A stretch of DNA of 64,000 nucleotides from Marinobacter sp. F3R11 (GTDB lineage: Bacteria; Pseudomonadota; Gammaproteobacteria; Pseudomonadales; Oleiphilaceae). The stretch covers positions 407,608 through 471,607 of the forward strand of contig NZ_QOCH01000015.1 of the NCBI RefSeq assembly GCF_003318275.1. The letters run 5' to 3'. Numbering within the stretch: the first letter of the stretch is position 1; every line of letters begins with the position of its first letter. The notes beneath the pieces are model-generated. The model searched no databases, was not told the DNA's origin, and saw nothing but the letters and a program-made list of their open reading frames with translations. The position numbers were made by a program, and so were the translations under genes. Positions 29,438 to 41,855 of this stretch are shown piece by piece.

Positions 29438-30811
29438 ATGAACAGCCAAGTAAAACCTGAAGCAACCGTCGCAGCCCTGGACCGGGAGCATGTATGGCAT
29501 CACCTGACTCCGGGTGCTGCCGCCGCCAAAGGGGTTCCCATGTTCGTCCGCGGAGAAGGTCTCTCTGTGTGGGACTCAAACGGCAAGGAGTATCTGGATG
29601 CCTCTGCCGGTGGTGTCTGGGTGGTGAACGCCGGCTACGGACGCACCGAAATTGCCGATGCGGTCCGTGACCAGCTGACCAGGCTCAACTTCTTCGCCAG
29701 CTCCATGGGCAGTGAACCGGCCGCCCTGTTTGCCGGCAAACTGCTGGAAAAAATGCCGGGCATGAGCCGGGTGTTCTATTCCAGCTCAGGCTCTGAAGCC
29801 AACGAAAAAGCCTACAAAATGGTGCGCCAGATTGCCCACAAGCACTTCGGCGGCAAAAAACACAAGATTCTGTACCGGGAACGGGACTACCACGGCACCA
29901 CCATCTCCGCCCTGAGTTCTTCCGGCCAGGCAGAACGCCGCGCCCAGTTCGGCCCCTTCACCCCGGGCTTTGTGGAAGTACCCCACTGCTGCGAATACCG
30001 CAACCAGTTTGGCAGCGTGGACAACTATAGCGAAGCCGCCGCTGCGGCTATTGAGGAAGTGATCCTGCGGGAAGGTGCCGATACCGTGGGCGGTATCATT
30101 CTGGAGCCCATCACCGCCGGTGGTGGCGTGATCCTGCCGCCGGAAGGCTATCTGGAAAAAGTCCGCGAAATCTGCGACCGCTACGACATCCTGATGATCA
30201 TCGACGAGGTGGTCTGCGGCCTGGGACGCACCGGCAAATGGTTCGGCTACCAGCATTTCAACATCCAGCCGGATATTGTCACCATGGCCAAGGGGGTGGC
30301 CTCCGGCTACGCCGCCATCTCCTGCACCGTGACCACTGAACGGGTATACGACCTGCTGCAGGAAGAAGACGCGAACGACAAGCTGGGCTTCTTCCGGGAT
30401 ATCTCCACCTTTGCCGGCAACCTGGCAGGCCCCGCCGCGGCCCTGGCCAATATGGAAATTCTGGAGCGGGAAGGACTGGTGGAGAACAGCGCCGTGCTGG
30501 GCGAATACTTTCTGGAAGGCCTGCGCAAATTACAGGAGAAACACCCCGTCATCGGTGATGTCCGCGGCAAGGGTCTGTTCGCCGGGCTGGAGCTGGTTGT
30601 GGATCGCGATACCAAGGAACCGGTTGACGAATCCGTGGCCATCGCCATCGCCGGCAAGTGCAAGGAGCTGGGCGTGCTGATCGGCCGCACCAACCGCAGC
30701 TTCGAGCGCTTCAACAACATTCTCAACTTCAGCCCGGCGCTGATCGCCACTGCCGGGCAGATCGACCGGATTGTCAGCGTGCTCGATCAGGCACTGACGG
30801 GGCTTGAATAA
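29438..30811 (+). CDS. toa: Taurine transaminase (pyruvate or 2-oxoglutarate acceptor)
   Basis: 457 residues, class III PLP aminotransferase. Markers: SSSGSEANEKAYKMVRQ near 115, YHGTT, IDEVVCGLGRTGKWFG near 250 and the PLP lysine in VTMAKGVASGYAAIS. The N-terminus DREHVWHHLTPGAAA and overall sequence are close to taurine-pyruvate aminotransferases as I remember them. It converts taurine to sulfoacetaldehyde, releasing amino nitrogen as alanine or glutamate. Which acceptor is used (Tpa versus Toa) cannot be read from sequence. Last gene of the tauR-isfE-isfD-toa run. Confidence 0.85.
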   Translation: MNSQVKPEATVAALDREHVWHHLTPGAAAAKGVPMFVRGEGLSVWDSNGKEYLDASAGGVWVVNAGYGRTEIADAVRDQLTRLNFFASSMGSEPAALFAGKLLEKMPGMSRVFYSSSGSEANEKAYKMVRQIAHKHFGGKKHKILYRERDYHGTTISALSSSGQAERRAQFGPFTPGFVEVPHCCEYRNQFGSVDNYSEAAAAAIEEVILREGADTVGGIILEPITAGGGVILPPEGYLEKVREICDRYDILMIIDEVVCGLGRTGKWFGYQHFNIQPDIVTMAKGVASGYAAISCTVTTERVYDLLQEEDANDKLGFFRDISTFAGNLAGPAAALANMEILEREGLVENSAVLGEYFLEGLRKLQEKHPVIGDVRGKGLFAGLELVVDRDTKEPVDESVAIAIAGKCKELGVLIGRTNRSFERFNNILNFSPALIATAGQIDRIVSVLDQALTGLE

Positions 30812-30819
30812 CACAAGAA

Positions 30820-30844
30820 AGCGGGTGGTATAACACCACCCGCT
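30820..30844. terminator. Bidirectional hairpin between toa and MCP gene
   Basis: Perfect 10-base arms (AGCGGGTGGT / ACCACCCGCT) with an ATAAC loop sit in the 34-base gap between two converging genes. The minus-strand side is followed by TTTCTTGT, a short T-rich tail, so it should terminate the chemoreceptor gene well and the toa operon at least partly. Confidence 0.8.
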
Positions 30845-30845
30845 G

Positions 30846-32846
30846 CTACACCCGGAAACCTTGAGCCAGAGCCTGGAGCTCGTGAGCCAGTTGTGCCTGG
30901 CTCACGGTAACCTGAGAAATTTCCTGGGAGCCAGAGAGCGTCTGAAGCGAAGTGTCACGCACAGTCGCCATGTTGCGGGAGATATCCCGGGTGACTGACA
31001 CCTGCTCCTCTGCCGCTGATGCAATCTGGATAGCCATGCCGGAGATACGGTCCACATCCCGGAGAACATCGGCGAGAGTTCCCTCCAGAGCCCCGGCCTC
31101 ATCGGCACTGCGGTTAGCCAGTTCATGGCTTTCGGTTACCGCCCCGTGGACATCGGCAGTGATCGTCTGCAGGCCGGCAATAATGGATTCGATTTCAACC
31201 GTAGACTGGTGCGTTTGTTGTGCCAGCGTACGCACTTCCTCTGCTACCACCGCAAAACCCCGGCCATATTCTCCGGCGCGGGCGGCTTCAATGGCGGCAT
31301 TCAGAGCCAGCAGATTGGTCTGATCCGCAACACTGCGAATCACATCCGTTACCCGGGTAATAGACGCACTGCTTTCCTGCAGGCGTGCCATCTGGTCACT
31401 GACCTGTTCAATCGAGCTTGCCAGGCTGCGAATGTGGCTCACACTGGTCTGCACCACCTGACGCCCGGTTTCGCTCTTGCCGGAGGCGCTGGCAGCAGCT
31501 TCTGCCACATTCTGAGTGTTGCGGGAAATATCCTCGGAGGTACTGGTCATTTCTTCCGCAGCGGTGGCTACCTGCTCCACCAGTTGCTGCTGCTGACTCA
31601 CCTGGTCAGCATTTTTCCCAGCGGTTGCCCGTGTCTGTTCCGTGGCAGAGGCCAGTTCAACACTGGTCTGGTCAATCTGGGCCAATGCACCGGCAAAGCT
31701 TTCCATCAGACTGTTCAGGGCAGTGCCAATCAACCCCATCTCATCTTTCGAACTGACACGGGTACGAACCCCCAGATTCTTCTCATCCATGATCTGGCGG
31801 AAATCTCCCAGCAACCGATTAACCTGCCCACTCACTCCACGAATAATCATCACTGCCAGCAGAGTCACCGCCAGTATGACCACCACTCCGACAATGGCTG
31901 CCTCCCACAACTCAATTGCAGCCTCATCAAGCACTGCCTGTGTTCCTGCAGCCATATCCTGGCTAACCATACTCTTGAGCTGACTAATCGCTTCAATTGA
32001 CTGGCTGGCGCGATCAAACCATTCGATATTGGCCATGCCCAGAAAACCGTATTTACTCCCGATCAATCTGTCCCGCAGCGCATTGAATTCAACTACCGGT
32101 TCCGATTCCCGCATGGTTTGAAGCGCATCATAGAAGCCATTACCCAAGGTTTCACCAGCTTGAGTAAGGAGCGCATCCTGGCGGCCCGCCGCACGACTGA
32201 CCCGGGAGGCCAGAGCCAGAGTTGTGTCCCCTTCTTTGAGCACCTGGGCCCCGGCTTCCATTTCCTGCCCGCCCCATTCTGTTGCTTCCGTCATTGCCAG
32301 GAAAGCACTCAACTGGCGAGTCAAATGCGGCTCATCGGCACGCTGAAGAATCGGCGGAAGCAAGTCCATCAGGCCTCTGATGCTATCGGTGTAGCTGGCC
32401 CGCACGGTTTCAATGAGCAGGTCACTGTCGTCCATGAAGTTTCTCCGAAGGCCCGCAAGCGTGGTCAGCAAATCATCCACCCTGTTCAGCTGAACAGCGA
32501 CGATCTGCCGATCCTCTGCTGGCATGGTGTCGATAAACGACTGGACTTCCGCAAGGCGGACAGCAGTCGCCTCTTGCTGCAGTTCCAGACGCTCCACAAC
32601 CCGGCTGTCACTGCCACCGCTCGACAAATAAAGTTCAGAGAGCCCGCGCTCCCTTTGAAGATCTGTCACCAGCGGATCAGCCACCAGCACCAGATTAAAC
32701 AGAGTCTGCAGCGACCGGGTATTCTGCAGGTTGGCGTAACGCTCACTGACCGTCGAGACGGAAAAATAGAGGATGCCCAATAACGCGGGCAGAATAAGCA
32801 GCAACAGTTTGCCGCGCATTGAAAGGTTTCGAAGCAAGAACAGCAT
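30846..32846 (-). CDS. Methyl-accepting chemotaxis protein with NIT sensor domain
   Basis: 666 residues: membrane helix (about 13-30), all-helical periplasmic NIT-type domain (nitrate/nitrite sensing; [17 protein letters not shown] near 55-72 is its hallmark), second helix (about 310-335), HAMP and a long signalling domain whose tip reads [23 protein letters not shown]. There is no NWETF-type receptor tail. It would relay a nitrogen-oxyanion or similar signal to CheA. It converges on the taurine operon but its promoter lies on the far side. Confidence 0.88.
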   Translation of the reverse strand: MLFLLRNLSMRGKLLLLILPALLGILYFSVSTVSERYANLQNTRSLQTLFNLVLVADPLVTDLQRERGLSELYLSSGGSDSRVVERLELQQEATAVRLAEVQSFIDTMPAEDRQIVAVQLNRVDDLLTTLAGLRRNFMDDSDLLIETVRASYTDSIRGLMDLLPPILQRADEPHLTRQLSAFLAMTEATEWGGQEMEAGAQVLKEGDTTLALASRVSRAAGRQDALLTQAGETLGNGFYDALQTMRESEPVVEFNALRDRLIGSKYGFLGMANIEWFDRASQSIEAISQLKSMVSQDMAAGTQAVLDEAAIELWEAAIVGVVVILAVTLLAVMIIRGVSGQVNRLLGDFRQIMDEKNLGVRTRVSSKDEMGLIGTALNSLMESFAGALAQIDQTSVELASATEQTRATAGKNADQVSQQQQLVEQVATAAEEMTSTSEDISRNTQNVAEAAASASGKSETGRQVVQTSVSHIRSLASSIEQVSDQMARLQESSASITRVTDVIRSVADQTNLLALNAAIEAARAGEYGRGFAVVAEEVRTLAQQTHQSTVEIESIIAGLQTITADVHGAVTESHELANRSADEAGALEGTLADVLRDVDRISGMAIQIASAAEEQVSVTRDISRNMATVRDTSLQTLSGSQEISQVTVSQAQLAHELQALAQGFRV

Positions 32847-33160
32847 AATTCTCCAGCCCTGAATAAAATCTGACTCGTTGGACAGGACTCAACGCAAGAA
32901 GGGTGCCATCAGCAACCGAAGCAACCAAAGGCTTTTGCCGCACCAGCCGCACCAGATCAGTGCCTGGAGAGACAGAGCGCCCTAAAAGAAGACCAACCTC
33001 TTCACACCCTGGCGTATTGTAGCCTGAGGCATTTATTCCGTTCGTGAGAGTAAGTGTCGAGGCTATTAGCCATAGGTTTTAGGTATAGACACCTATTTAT
33101 CATGGTATTATTACCAGCTTTTTTAAAACCACTACCCGCATAAAGAAAACCGGAGACCCC
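32847..33160. other. Intergenic region between MCP and CoA-transferase genes
   Basis: A 314-base divergent gap. The right half is AT-rich (GGTATAGACACCTATTTATC near 33,090) and presumably carries the promoter of the CoA-transferase gene. No convincing ORF, hairpin or sigma-54 element was found. Confidence 0.4.
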
Positions 33161-34672
33161 GTGATTACAGCCCCCCGAATTCTCTGTCCCGAACTGCGTG
33201 AACGTATCATGAGCGCCAAGGAGGCTGCCGCCCTTATCCCGTCCGGCGTTAATGTCGGAATGAGCGGGTTCACCGGCGCCGGCTACCCGAAGGCCGTTCC
33301 GCAAGCTCTGGCCGGGCATATTCGGGAACATCGCGCCCGGGGTGATAACTACCGGATCAGTGTCTGGACTGGCGCCTCCACCGCACCAGAGCTGGACGGA
33401 GCCCTGGCCGAAGTGGATGGCATTGAAATGCGCCTTCCCTACCAGAGCGATCCGGTGTGCAGGCAGAAGATCAACGAGGGACGAATGGAATATATCGACA
33501 TTCACCTCTCTCATGTTGCCCAGCACGCCTGGTCCGGCTTCTTCGGTAAACTGGATGTGGCAGTGATTGAAGTGGCTGGCATAGCCGAGGATGGCAGACT
33601 GATTCCCTCATCATCCGTCGGCAACAATAAAACCTGGATCGATCAGGCAGACAAAGTCATCCTGGAAGTGAACTATGGCCAGACTTCAGGCCTGGAAGGC
33701 ATGCACGACATTTACTACAGCACCGCCCTGCCGCCACGACGCAAGCCGATCCAGATGACAACACCAGAAGACCGGATTGGAGAGAAATACCTGCTGTGCC
33801 CGCTGGAAAAAGTCATCGCCGTGGTGGAAACCAACGCCCCCGACCGCAACTCCCGTTTCAGCGCCCCGGACGAAAACTCCCAACGCATCGCCCAACACCT
33901 GCTCAGATTTTTCGAGATGGAAGTGGCAAATAACCGGCTGCCAAAGGACCTGCTGCCGCTGCAGTCCGGTGTCGGTAACATCGCCAATGCGGTACTCGCG
34001 GGCCTGAACGAGGGGCCGTTCGAAAACCTGACAGCCTACACCGAGGTACTGCAGGATGGCATGCTCACCATGCTTAAATCAGGAAAGCTGAAAATGGCTT
34101 CCGCCACCGCCTTTTCCCTGAGCCCGGAAGCTGTCGAGGAATTTGCACAAAACATCGATTTCTACCGGGACCGCATCATCCTGCGCACTCAGGAAATCAG
34201 TAACCACCCTGAAATCATTCGGCGGTTAGGCGTCATCGCCATGAACGGTATGATCGAAGCGGACATCTACGGCAACGTGAACTCCACCCACGTCATGGGT
34301 AGCAGGATCATGAACGGCATCGGTGGCTCCGGCGACTTTGCCCGCAACGGCTACCTTTCCGTGTTCATGACTCCGTCTACCGCCAAAGACGGCGCTATCT
34401 CCAGCATCGTTCCCATGGTTTCCCACGTAGACCACACCGAGCACGATGTGCAAATCGTGGTAACCGAACAGGGGCTGGCCGACCTGCGCGGCCTGGCGCC
34501 ACGCCAGCGTGCCCTCAAAATCATTGAGAACTGCGCCCACCCGGACTTCAGGCCACAACTGCTCAGCTATTTCGAGCGAGCCTGCGCCAGTGGCCGGGGG
34601 ATGCATACACCACACCTGCTGGGTGAAGCACTGAGCTGGCACGAGCGGTTTGAGGAAACAGGTCAGATGTGA
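33161..34672 (+). CDS. Acetyl-CoA:succinate CoA-transferase / acetyl-CoA hydrolase family
   Basis: 503 residues. N-terminal GSGFTGAGYPKAVP-like block (reads MSGFTGAGYPKAVPQAL), ISVWTGAS, the catalytic-glutamate region EVNYGQTSGLEGMHDIYY near 170-190, and a GxGGSGDFARNGYLSVF block near 395-405. This fits the SCACT subgroup (AarC/Cat1-like), which moves CoA between acetyl and succinyl groups, rather than simple hydrolases. GTG start with GGAG five bases ahead. It stands alone. Confidence 0.87.
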   Translation: MITAPRILCPELRERIMSAKEAAALIPSGVNVGMSGFTGAGYPKAVPQALAGHIREHRARGDNYRISVWTGASTAPELDGALAEVDGIEMRLPYQSDPVCRQKINEGRMEYIDIHLSHVAQHAWSGFFGKLDVAVIEVAGIAEDGRLIPSSSVGNNKTWIDQADKVILEVNYGQTSGLEGMHDIYYSTALPPRRKPIQMTTPEDRIGEKYLLCPLEKVIAVVETNAPDRNSRFSAPDENSQRIAQHLLRFFEMEVANNRLPKDLLPLQSGVGNIANAVLAGLNEGPFENLTAYTEVLQDGMLTMLKSGKLKMASATAFSLSPEAVEEFAQNIDFYRDRIILRTQEISNHPEIIRRLGVIAMNGMIEADIYGNVNSTHVMGSRIMNGIGGSGDFARNGYLSVFMTPSTAKDGAISSIVPMVSHVDHTEHDVQIVVTEQGLADLRGLAPRQRALKIIENCAHPDFRPQLLSYFERACASGRGMHTPHLLGEALSWHERFEETGQM

Positions 34673-34717
34673 GTACTTTGACCGGCTGTCAGAACAGCTC
34701 GGATTCTCCATTGGCTG

Positions 34718-37506
<2,789 letters not shown>

Positions 37507-37525
37507 TTGAACTGCTCCCAATTCT

Positions 37526-38023
37526 CTATGCGCGACCGTGGGCCTGCGATTGCAGCTGTCCAGTATCTACCCGGACAAAGATTGAATCAGCGGTCACTGT
37601 AAGAACATCGCCAGCCCAGACTTCGCAGATCACCCGGCTCTTGCGGCCGACTTCGCCTTCTACCCAGGCCTTGAGCGTTAGCTCCACACCCATTGGAGTC
37701 GGCTTGATGAAGGTGAGATTAAGCTTGCCTGTGACGCACTCAATGCGCGGCATACTACCGGGCTCACGGCCCTCTGCGCGATAATGATAGGCCATAGCGG
37801 CCCAGTTGGAATGGCAGTCCACAAGCATGGCCAGCAAACCACCGTAAACGAGTTCCGGCCAACCGTGGAATTTCGGATCCGGAGTGTGGGAACACACCAC
37901 GTGAACACCGTCCTCATGCCAATAACTCTTCAATTGCAGGCCTTCAGGGTGGGCACTTCCGCAGCCGTAGCAAACCCCGTCCGGGGCGGCCATATCCTGC
38001 AAGGCGATGGGAACACTGGTCAT
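37526..38023 (-). CDS. PaaI-type hotdog-fold thioesterase
   Basis: 165 residues with a single hotdog domain: [18 protein letters not shown] carries the Gly-Gly and acidic residue used by PaaI-like acyl-CoA thioesterases. An N-terminal [12 protein letters not shown] motif is a feature of the subgroup. The substrate is unknown. ATG 38023 has an AAGGA site ahead and is preferred over 38053. It is first of a two-gene unit with the helicase. Confidence 0.82.
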   Translation of the reverse strand: MTSVPIALQDMAAPDGVCYGCGSAHPEGLQLKSYWHEDGVHVVCSHTPDPKFHGWPELVYGGLLAMLVDCHSNWAAMAYHYRAEGREPGSMPRIECVTGKLNLTFIKPTPMGVELTLKAWVEGEVGRKSRVICEVWAGDVLTVTADSIFVRVDTGQLQSQAHGRA

Positions 38024-38310
38024 AATCAAAGGATCCTTCGAAAATCTGGTCACTAAAGCGGCGAAAAAGCCGCAACTTGACCTGCATAATACCTAAAAAC
38101 AGCACAACAATTAAAAACATAATAAAAATCAACAACCTTATATGCAGCCTCCCCACACATAAGTAGAAGTATCAGTTTCATTCATGCTGCCAGGCCATAT
38201 TTTAAATATGTCGACACGCATATGGATTGGCGGTAAACCAGCCTTTTTGTTCCATCACTGCTCTTGCCGATGAACGAGTGTGTTAACCAACCATTGCGAG
38301 GGTACAAATC

Positions 38311-39060
38311 ATGAGTGATTTCTCCGGAAAAACAGCACTAGTTACTGGCGCAGGTTCAGGCATTGGCGAAGCCGTCGCACTGCGACTGGCAAAACAGGGT
38401 GCAGCTGTTGTTGTTTCCGATATAAACACCGAAGCTGCAGAGAAAGTCGTTCAGGCTATCAAGGAAGCTGGAGGTAAGGCAGCAGCCTTCACTGCAGATA
38501 CCTCTGATCATGAACAGGTCAAGGCAGCAGTGGACTTTGCCTGCTCCGAATTCGGAGCATTGAATCTGGCCTTCAACAACGCCGGCATTCTTGGCGCCAC
38601 CGTTCCCACCGGGGAACTGAGCATCGAAGACTGGCACAGGGTCATCAGCATCAACCTGAACGGGGTATTCTATGGCTTGCGCTACCAGATTCCCGCCATG
38701 CTGAAAGCTGGTGGTGGCGCCATCGTCAACACAGCATCCATTCTCGGGCTGATCGGCACAGAAAACCTGGCTGGTTACGTTGCTGCAAAACACGCAGTGT
38801 CCGGGCTGACCAAAACAGCGGCGCTGGAATACTCATCTAAAGGTGTCCGCATCAACTCGGTACATCCTGGCTATATCGACACCCCGTTGCTGAGCAGCCT
38901 CGACAAAGAGACCTATGATGCCCTGAAATCTCTTCACCCGATCGGCCGTTTGGGCCGGCCTGAAGAAGTGGCTAATGTGGTCACCTTCCTGCTGTCCGAC
39001 GAAGCGTCTTTTGTATCCGGCAGTCACTACACGGTAGACGGCGCCTACACCGCGCAATAA
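38311..39060 (+). CDS. SDR-family dehydrogenase (FabG/glucose-dehydrogenase-like)
   Basis: 249 residues with TGAGSGIGEAVALRL at 11-25, FNNAG near 89, catalytic Ser in NTASILG and YVAAK for Tyr and Lys, and C-terminal SFVSGSHYTVDGAYTAQ. Substrate cannot be assigned. GAGGGT precedes the ATG. A divergent gap of about 287 bases separates it from the thioesterase gene; that gap is AT-rich and I see no gene in it. Confidence 0.88.
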   Translation: MSDFSGKTALVTGAGSGIGEAVALRLAKQGAAVVVSDINTEAAEKVVQAIKEAGGKAAAFTADTSDHEQVKAAVDFACSEFGALNLAFNNAGILGATVPTGELSIEDWHRVISINLNGVFYGLRYQIPAMLKAGGGAIVNTASILGLIGTENLAGYVAAKHAVSGLTKTAALEYSSKGVRINSVHPGYIDTPLLSSLDKETYDALKSLHPIGRLGRPEEVANVVTFLLSDEASFVSGSHYTVDGAYTAQ

Positions 39061-39129
39061 CCGGAGACCGGCCGCTGAGTGTTTCCTGGATACAGGGGAC
39101 ACCAGCGGCTCCGGATCGACAGCCTCCTT

Positions 39130-40761
39130 CTACAATCGGAAAATCTGAATATTCCCCAGCAACCTGGAGGAAAGAGACTGCAGGTTCTGTCCTTCCTGTC
39201 TGGTGGACTCAGCAACTTCATCGACCGCCTGGGCCAGCGAGCGGATGCTGGCAATACCCTCATCGATATCCCGGGCAACCTGAGCCTGTTGCTCTGCAGC
39301 TGAGGCGATGTTGTGATTACGAGCCGTTATCAGTTGTATGTCCTGCTTGACACTATGCAGTGATTCTACTGCCTCTCCAGCCAGCTCACTGGTTGCCTGC
39401 CCTTGCTCGGCAGAACTTTCAATAGACGCCACAGCAGACTGCACATTTTGCTGAATGGCACTGATCATTTCTTCGATAGAAAGAGTCGAAGACTGGGTTT
39501 TGCTCGCCAGATTCCGCACTTCATCCGCTACAACGGCAAAACCTCGCCCTGCCTCACCTGCTCTGGCAGCCTCAATCGCAGCGTTCAATGCCAACAGATT
39601 CGTTTGCTCGGCTATGGAGCGGATGACATTCAACACCTCTCCAATGTCCTGGCTTTTTATTGCCAGAGCCTGAATCAGTCCGGATGTCTCCTGAATTTGC
39701 TCCAGCATGTTACGCAGGGAAACTACTGTCTGCTCAACGCGTTCACTGGACGCCTCAGAAGATCTGAGTGACGCTTCAGATTCTTCTGATGTAGCCACTG
39801 CATTCTGCGCCACCTCATTTACCGAGCTACTCATTTCGTTCACCGCACGGGAGGCTTCCTGCAGCTGTTTGTTTTGCTGGTCCGCCAACTCGGCACCACG
39901 TGTGGTCACCTCGGAAATCCGGTCGGACGAGCTGTTCAATTGATCCGCAGAATCACGAATGTCGCTAACCGTTGCAAGTAATGACTGGCGCATGCTCTCG
40001 AGAGAGCGCATCACATCCGCTGTTTCATCTTTGCCTTTGGCAGAAATGGGCTGTGTCAGATCACCCTTGGCAATGGACTGGGCAACAGCCACAGCACGGC
40101 GCAAAGGAGTAGTGATCGACCTGGCAATAAGCAGCGCTGCGACTGCAGCAAGGATCACCGCTCCCAGCGTAATCACCCAGCTGATCATGGAAAAACCGGA
40201 TGTAAGCTCACGGGTTTCCTGTGTTATGACGTTATTCTGGCTTTCTTTCAGATCAATAAACTCATTGATCAGCTTCAGCCATTCAATAAATGCCGGTTTA
40301 GCATCAGTGAGCATCACATGGGTAGCAGCATCACCCCGCCCCGAGTTTCTCAGGGAGATCACCTCTTCGATTATCGGCAAGGTATGGGATTCAATCGCTT
40401 TGATCTTTTTCAGCCCCGCTATTTCCACCGGATCACTGTCAGTTTCACCGGCAAGAAGAGCGTCCAGTTTTTCAGCTGAGTCAACATAATCCCTGCTCAG
40501 CGAACGAATTTCCTGCACCGACGCCTGGACCTCAGCATTCGTTGGAACCATCACCACATCCCGCAACGCAATGGCCCGGTCGTGAACACTTCCTCGGAAG
40601 TTGATGGCGTAACGCTGCTTAACACTGTTGATATCGTTGATCGTCGTCAGGGCGCTACCTACCTGAGACATCTTCATAACCGAAAACATAGTCAACAGAG
40701 TCATCAGGATAATGACAAAGGCAAAACCAATAGCAAGTCGTAAACCGATTTTTGCGTTCAT
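39130..40761 (-). CDS. Methyl-accepting chemotaxis protein, four-helix-bundle sensor
   Basis: 543 residues: membrane helix (about 8-30), periplasmic four-helix-bundle domain ([27 protein letters not shown]), second helix (about 190-210), HAMP, and a signalling domain with tip [23 protein letters not shown]. There is no NWETF tail. ATG 40761 is used because the 54 codons upstream are polar and overlap the control region; AAGGA lies 11 bases ahead. The ligand is unknown. Confidence 0.9.
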   Translation of the reverse strand: MNAKIGLRLAIGFAFVIILMTLLTMFSVMKMSQVGSALTTINDINSVKQRYAINFRGSVHDRAIALRDVVMVPTNAEVQASVQEIRSLSRDYVDSAEKLDALLAGETDSDPVEIAGLKKIKAIESHTLPIIEEVISLRNSGRGDAATHVMLTDAKPAFIEWLKLINEFIDLKESQNNVITQETRELTSGFSMISWVITLGAVILAAVAALLIARSITTPLRRAVAVAQSIAKGDLTQPISAKGKDETADVMRSLESMRQSLLATVSDIRDSADQLNSSSDRISEVTTRGAELADQQNKQLQEASRAVNEMSSSVNEVAQNAVATSEESEASLRSSEASSERVEQTVVSLRNMLEQIQETSGLIQALAIKSQDIGEVLNVIRSIAEQTNLLALNAAIEAARAGEAGRGFAVVADEVRNLASKTQSSTLSIEEMISAIQQNVQSAVASIESSAEQGQATSELAGEAVESLHSVKQDIQLITARNHNIASAAEQQAQVARDIDEGIASIRSLAQAVDEVAESTRQEGQNLQSLSSRLLGNIQIFRL

Positions 40762-40900
40762 TGAACTATCATTCCTTGAAGCGGGCGCTTGAGTCTGTCG
40801 GGGTGGGGTCGCCCTGGAATCAGGGCTACCAGAAGTATTATCGACCGGTTTATATTGAACTTTAGTCTCATTTTCGGTCAGGATTGCTCCCGGCAGACGC

Positions 40901-41824
40901 CTAAAGCCTGATAATCGCGTCACCCTGGTTGTGCAACCAGCGGCTCCAGTCCAACCCCAGCATTCTTACACCACCAATGTAATTCTCATCGACAAGGTAA
41001 TAAGAGAGGGTGCGATCACCCCGGTTGAAGGTGTGCATCAACCGGGCAATAAAGTTACGCCCGGTCGGTTTGGATAGCAGAAAATAGATGAACTGGCCGG
41101 ACTGAGCCCTCATGCTCCCCTGCCGCGACATATCTGAATGTCGCCACTTATCACTGGGCAGCTTTAAAAGCTCATCAATGTCCGCCAAACGACCCTGGTC
41201 ACGGGCTTGTGCGACGATCCACCGGTTTTCAGCGTGACGCTCAAAATACAAGCCTGATTCATCACGCTCCAGCACCTCCATCTGCTCAGCGAGCCCTTCA
41301 TTTATCCAGGCAGGGGCGTAGGGGACGATGGTATCAACAACCGCATGACTCACCTCATGCTTGATCGTTTTAAAGGTGAGACTTCTGTTTTCGCGCACAT
41401 AAACGACGATCTGATTTTCAGAAGGTATATACAGGCCGTATGAAGCAACCGCCATACCTCTGTCATTGCGAATCAGGTAATTCCGGTATTCCTCGCTGTT
41501 CTTGAAAATCAGGATATTGACGGGCACAGTCTTGTACATGTCGAAGGACAGCACCCGATCAAAAAACTCGTAAACGTTGTTCACACCGTCAACAATCTGC
41601 TGTTTTTCCCCGGCGCTCAGCTCTACATCTACGGTTTTAATATCGATATTGAACCGGGACCATTTCGACGCCCCGGGCTTCACGCTGACAACTTCCTGTT
41701 TGACTCTGTGGTCTTTGCGGTCGCTGAAATGAACCTTTCCGTCGTCATCTACCCATTTATAAATCTCTGCAGAACCGGTGCTTGCAGCGACCATAAACAG
41801 CAAAAAAACAACGATCAGGTGCAT
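40901..41824 (-). CDS. Secreted gluzincin-type metallopeptidase with DUF4124 domain
   Basis: 307 residues. Signal peptide ([17 protein letters not shown]) then DUF4124 ([15 protein letters not shown], residues about 20-35), a linker, and a peptidase domain with HEVSH and, about 20 residues later, NEGLAE, i.e. an HExxH zinc motif with the downstream glutamate of the MA clan. It probably works on the cell wall or periplasmic proteins. ATG 41824 opens the signal peptide; the 73 codons upstream belong to the previous gene's shadow. Confidence 0.8.
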   Translation of the reverse strand: MHLIVVFLLFMVAASTGSAEIYKWVDDDGKVHFSDRKDHRVKQEVVSVKPGASKWSRFNIDIKTVDVELSAGEKQQIVDGVNNVYEFFDRVLSFDMYKTVPVNILIFKNSEEYRNYLIRNDRGMAVASYGLYIPSENQIVVYVRENRSLTFKTIKHEVSHAVVDTIVPYAPAWINEGLAEQMEVLERDESGLYFERHAENRWIVAQARDQGRLADIDELLKLPSDKWRHSDMSRQGSMRAQSGQFIYFLLSKPTGRNFIARLMHTFNRGDRTLSYYLVDENYIGGVRMLGLDWSRWLHNQGDAIIRL

Positions 41825-41855
41825 GGTTTTGCGGCAAAAAACAAACCTGTGCCTC

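Noticed and set aside
33002..33160. Sigma-54-type promoter or hairpin upstream of the CoA-transferase gene
   Set aside because: No TGGC-N8-TTGC spacing was found, and the AT-rich stretch has only weak complementarity.
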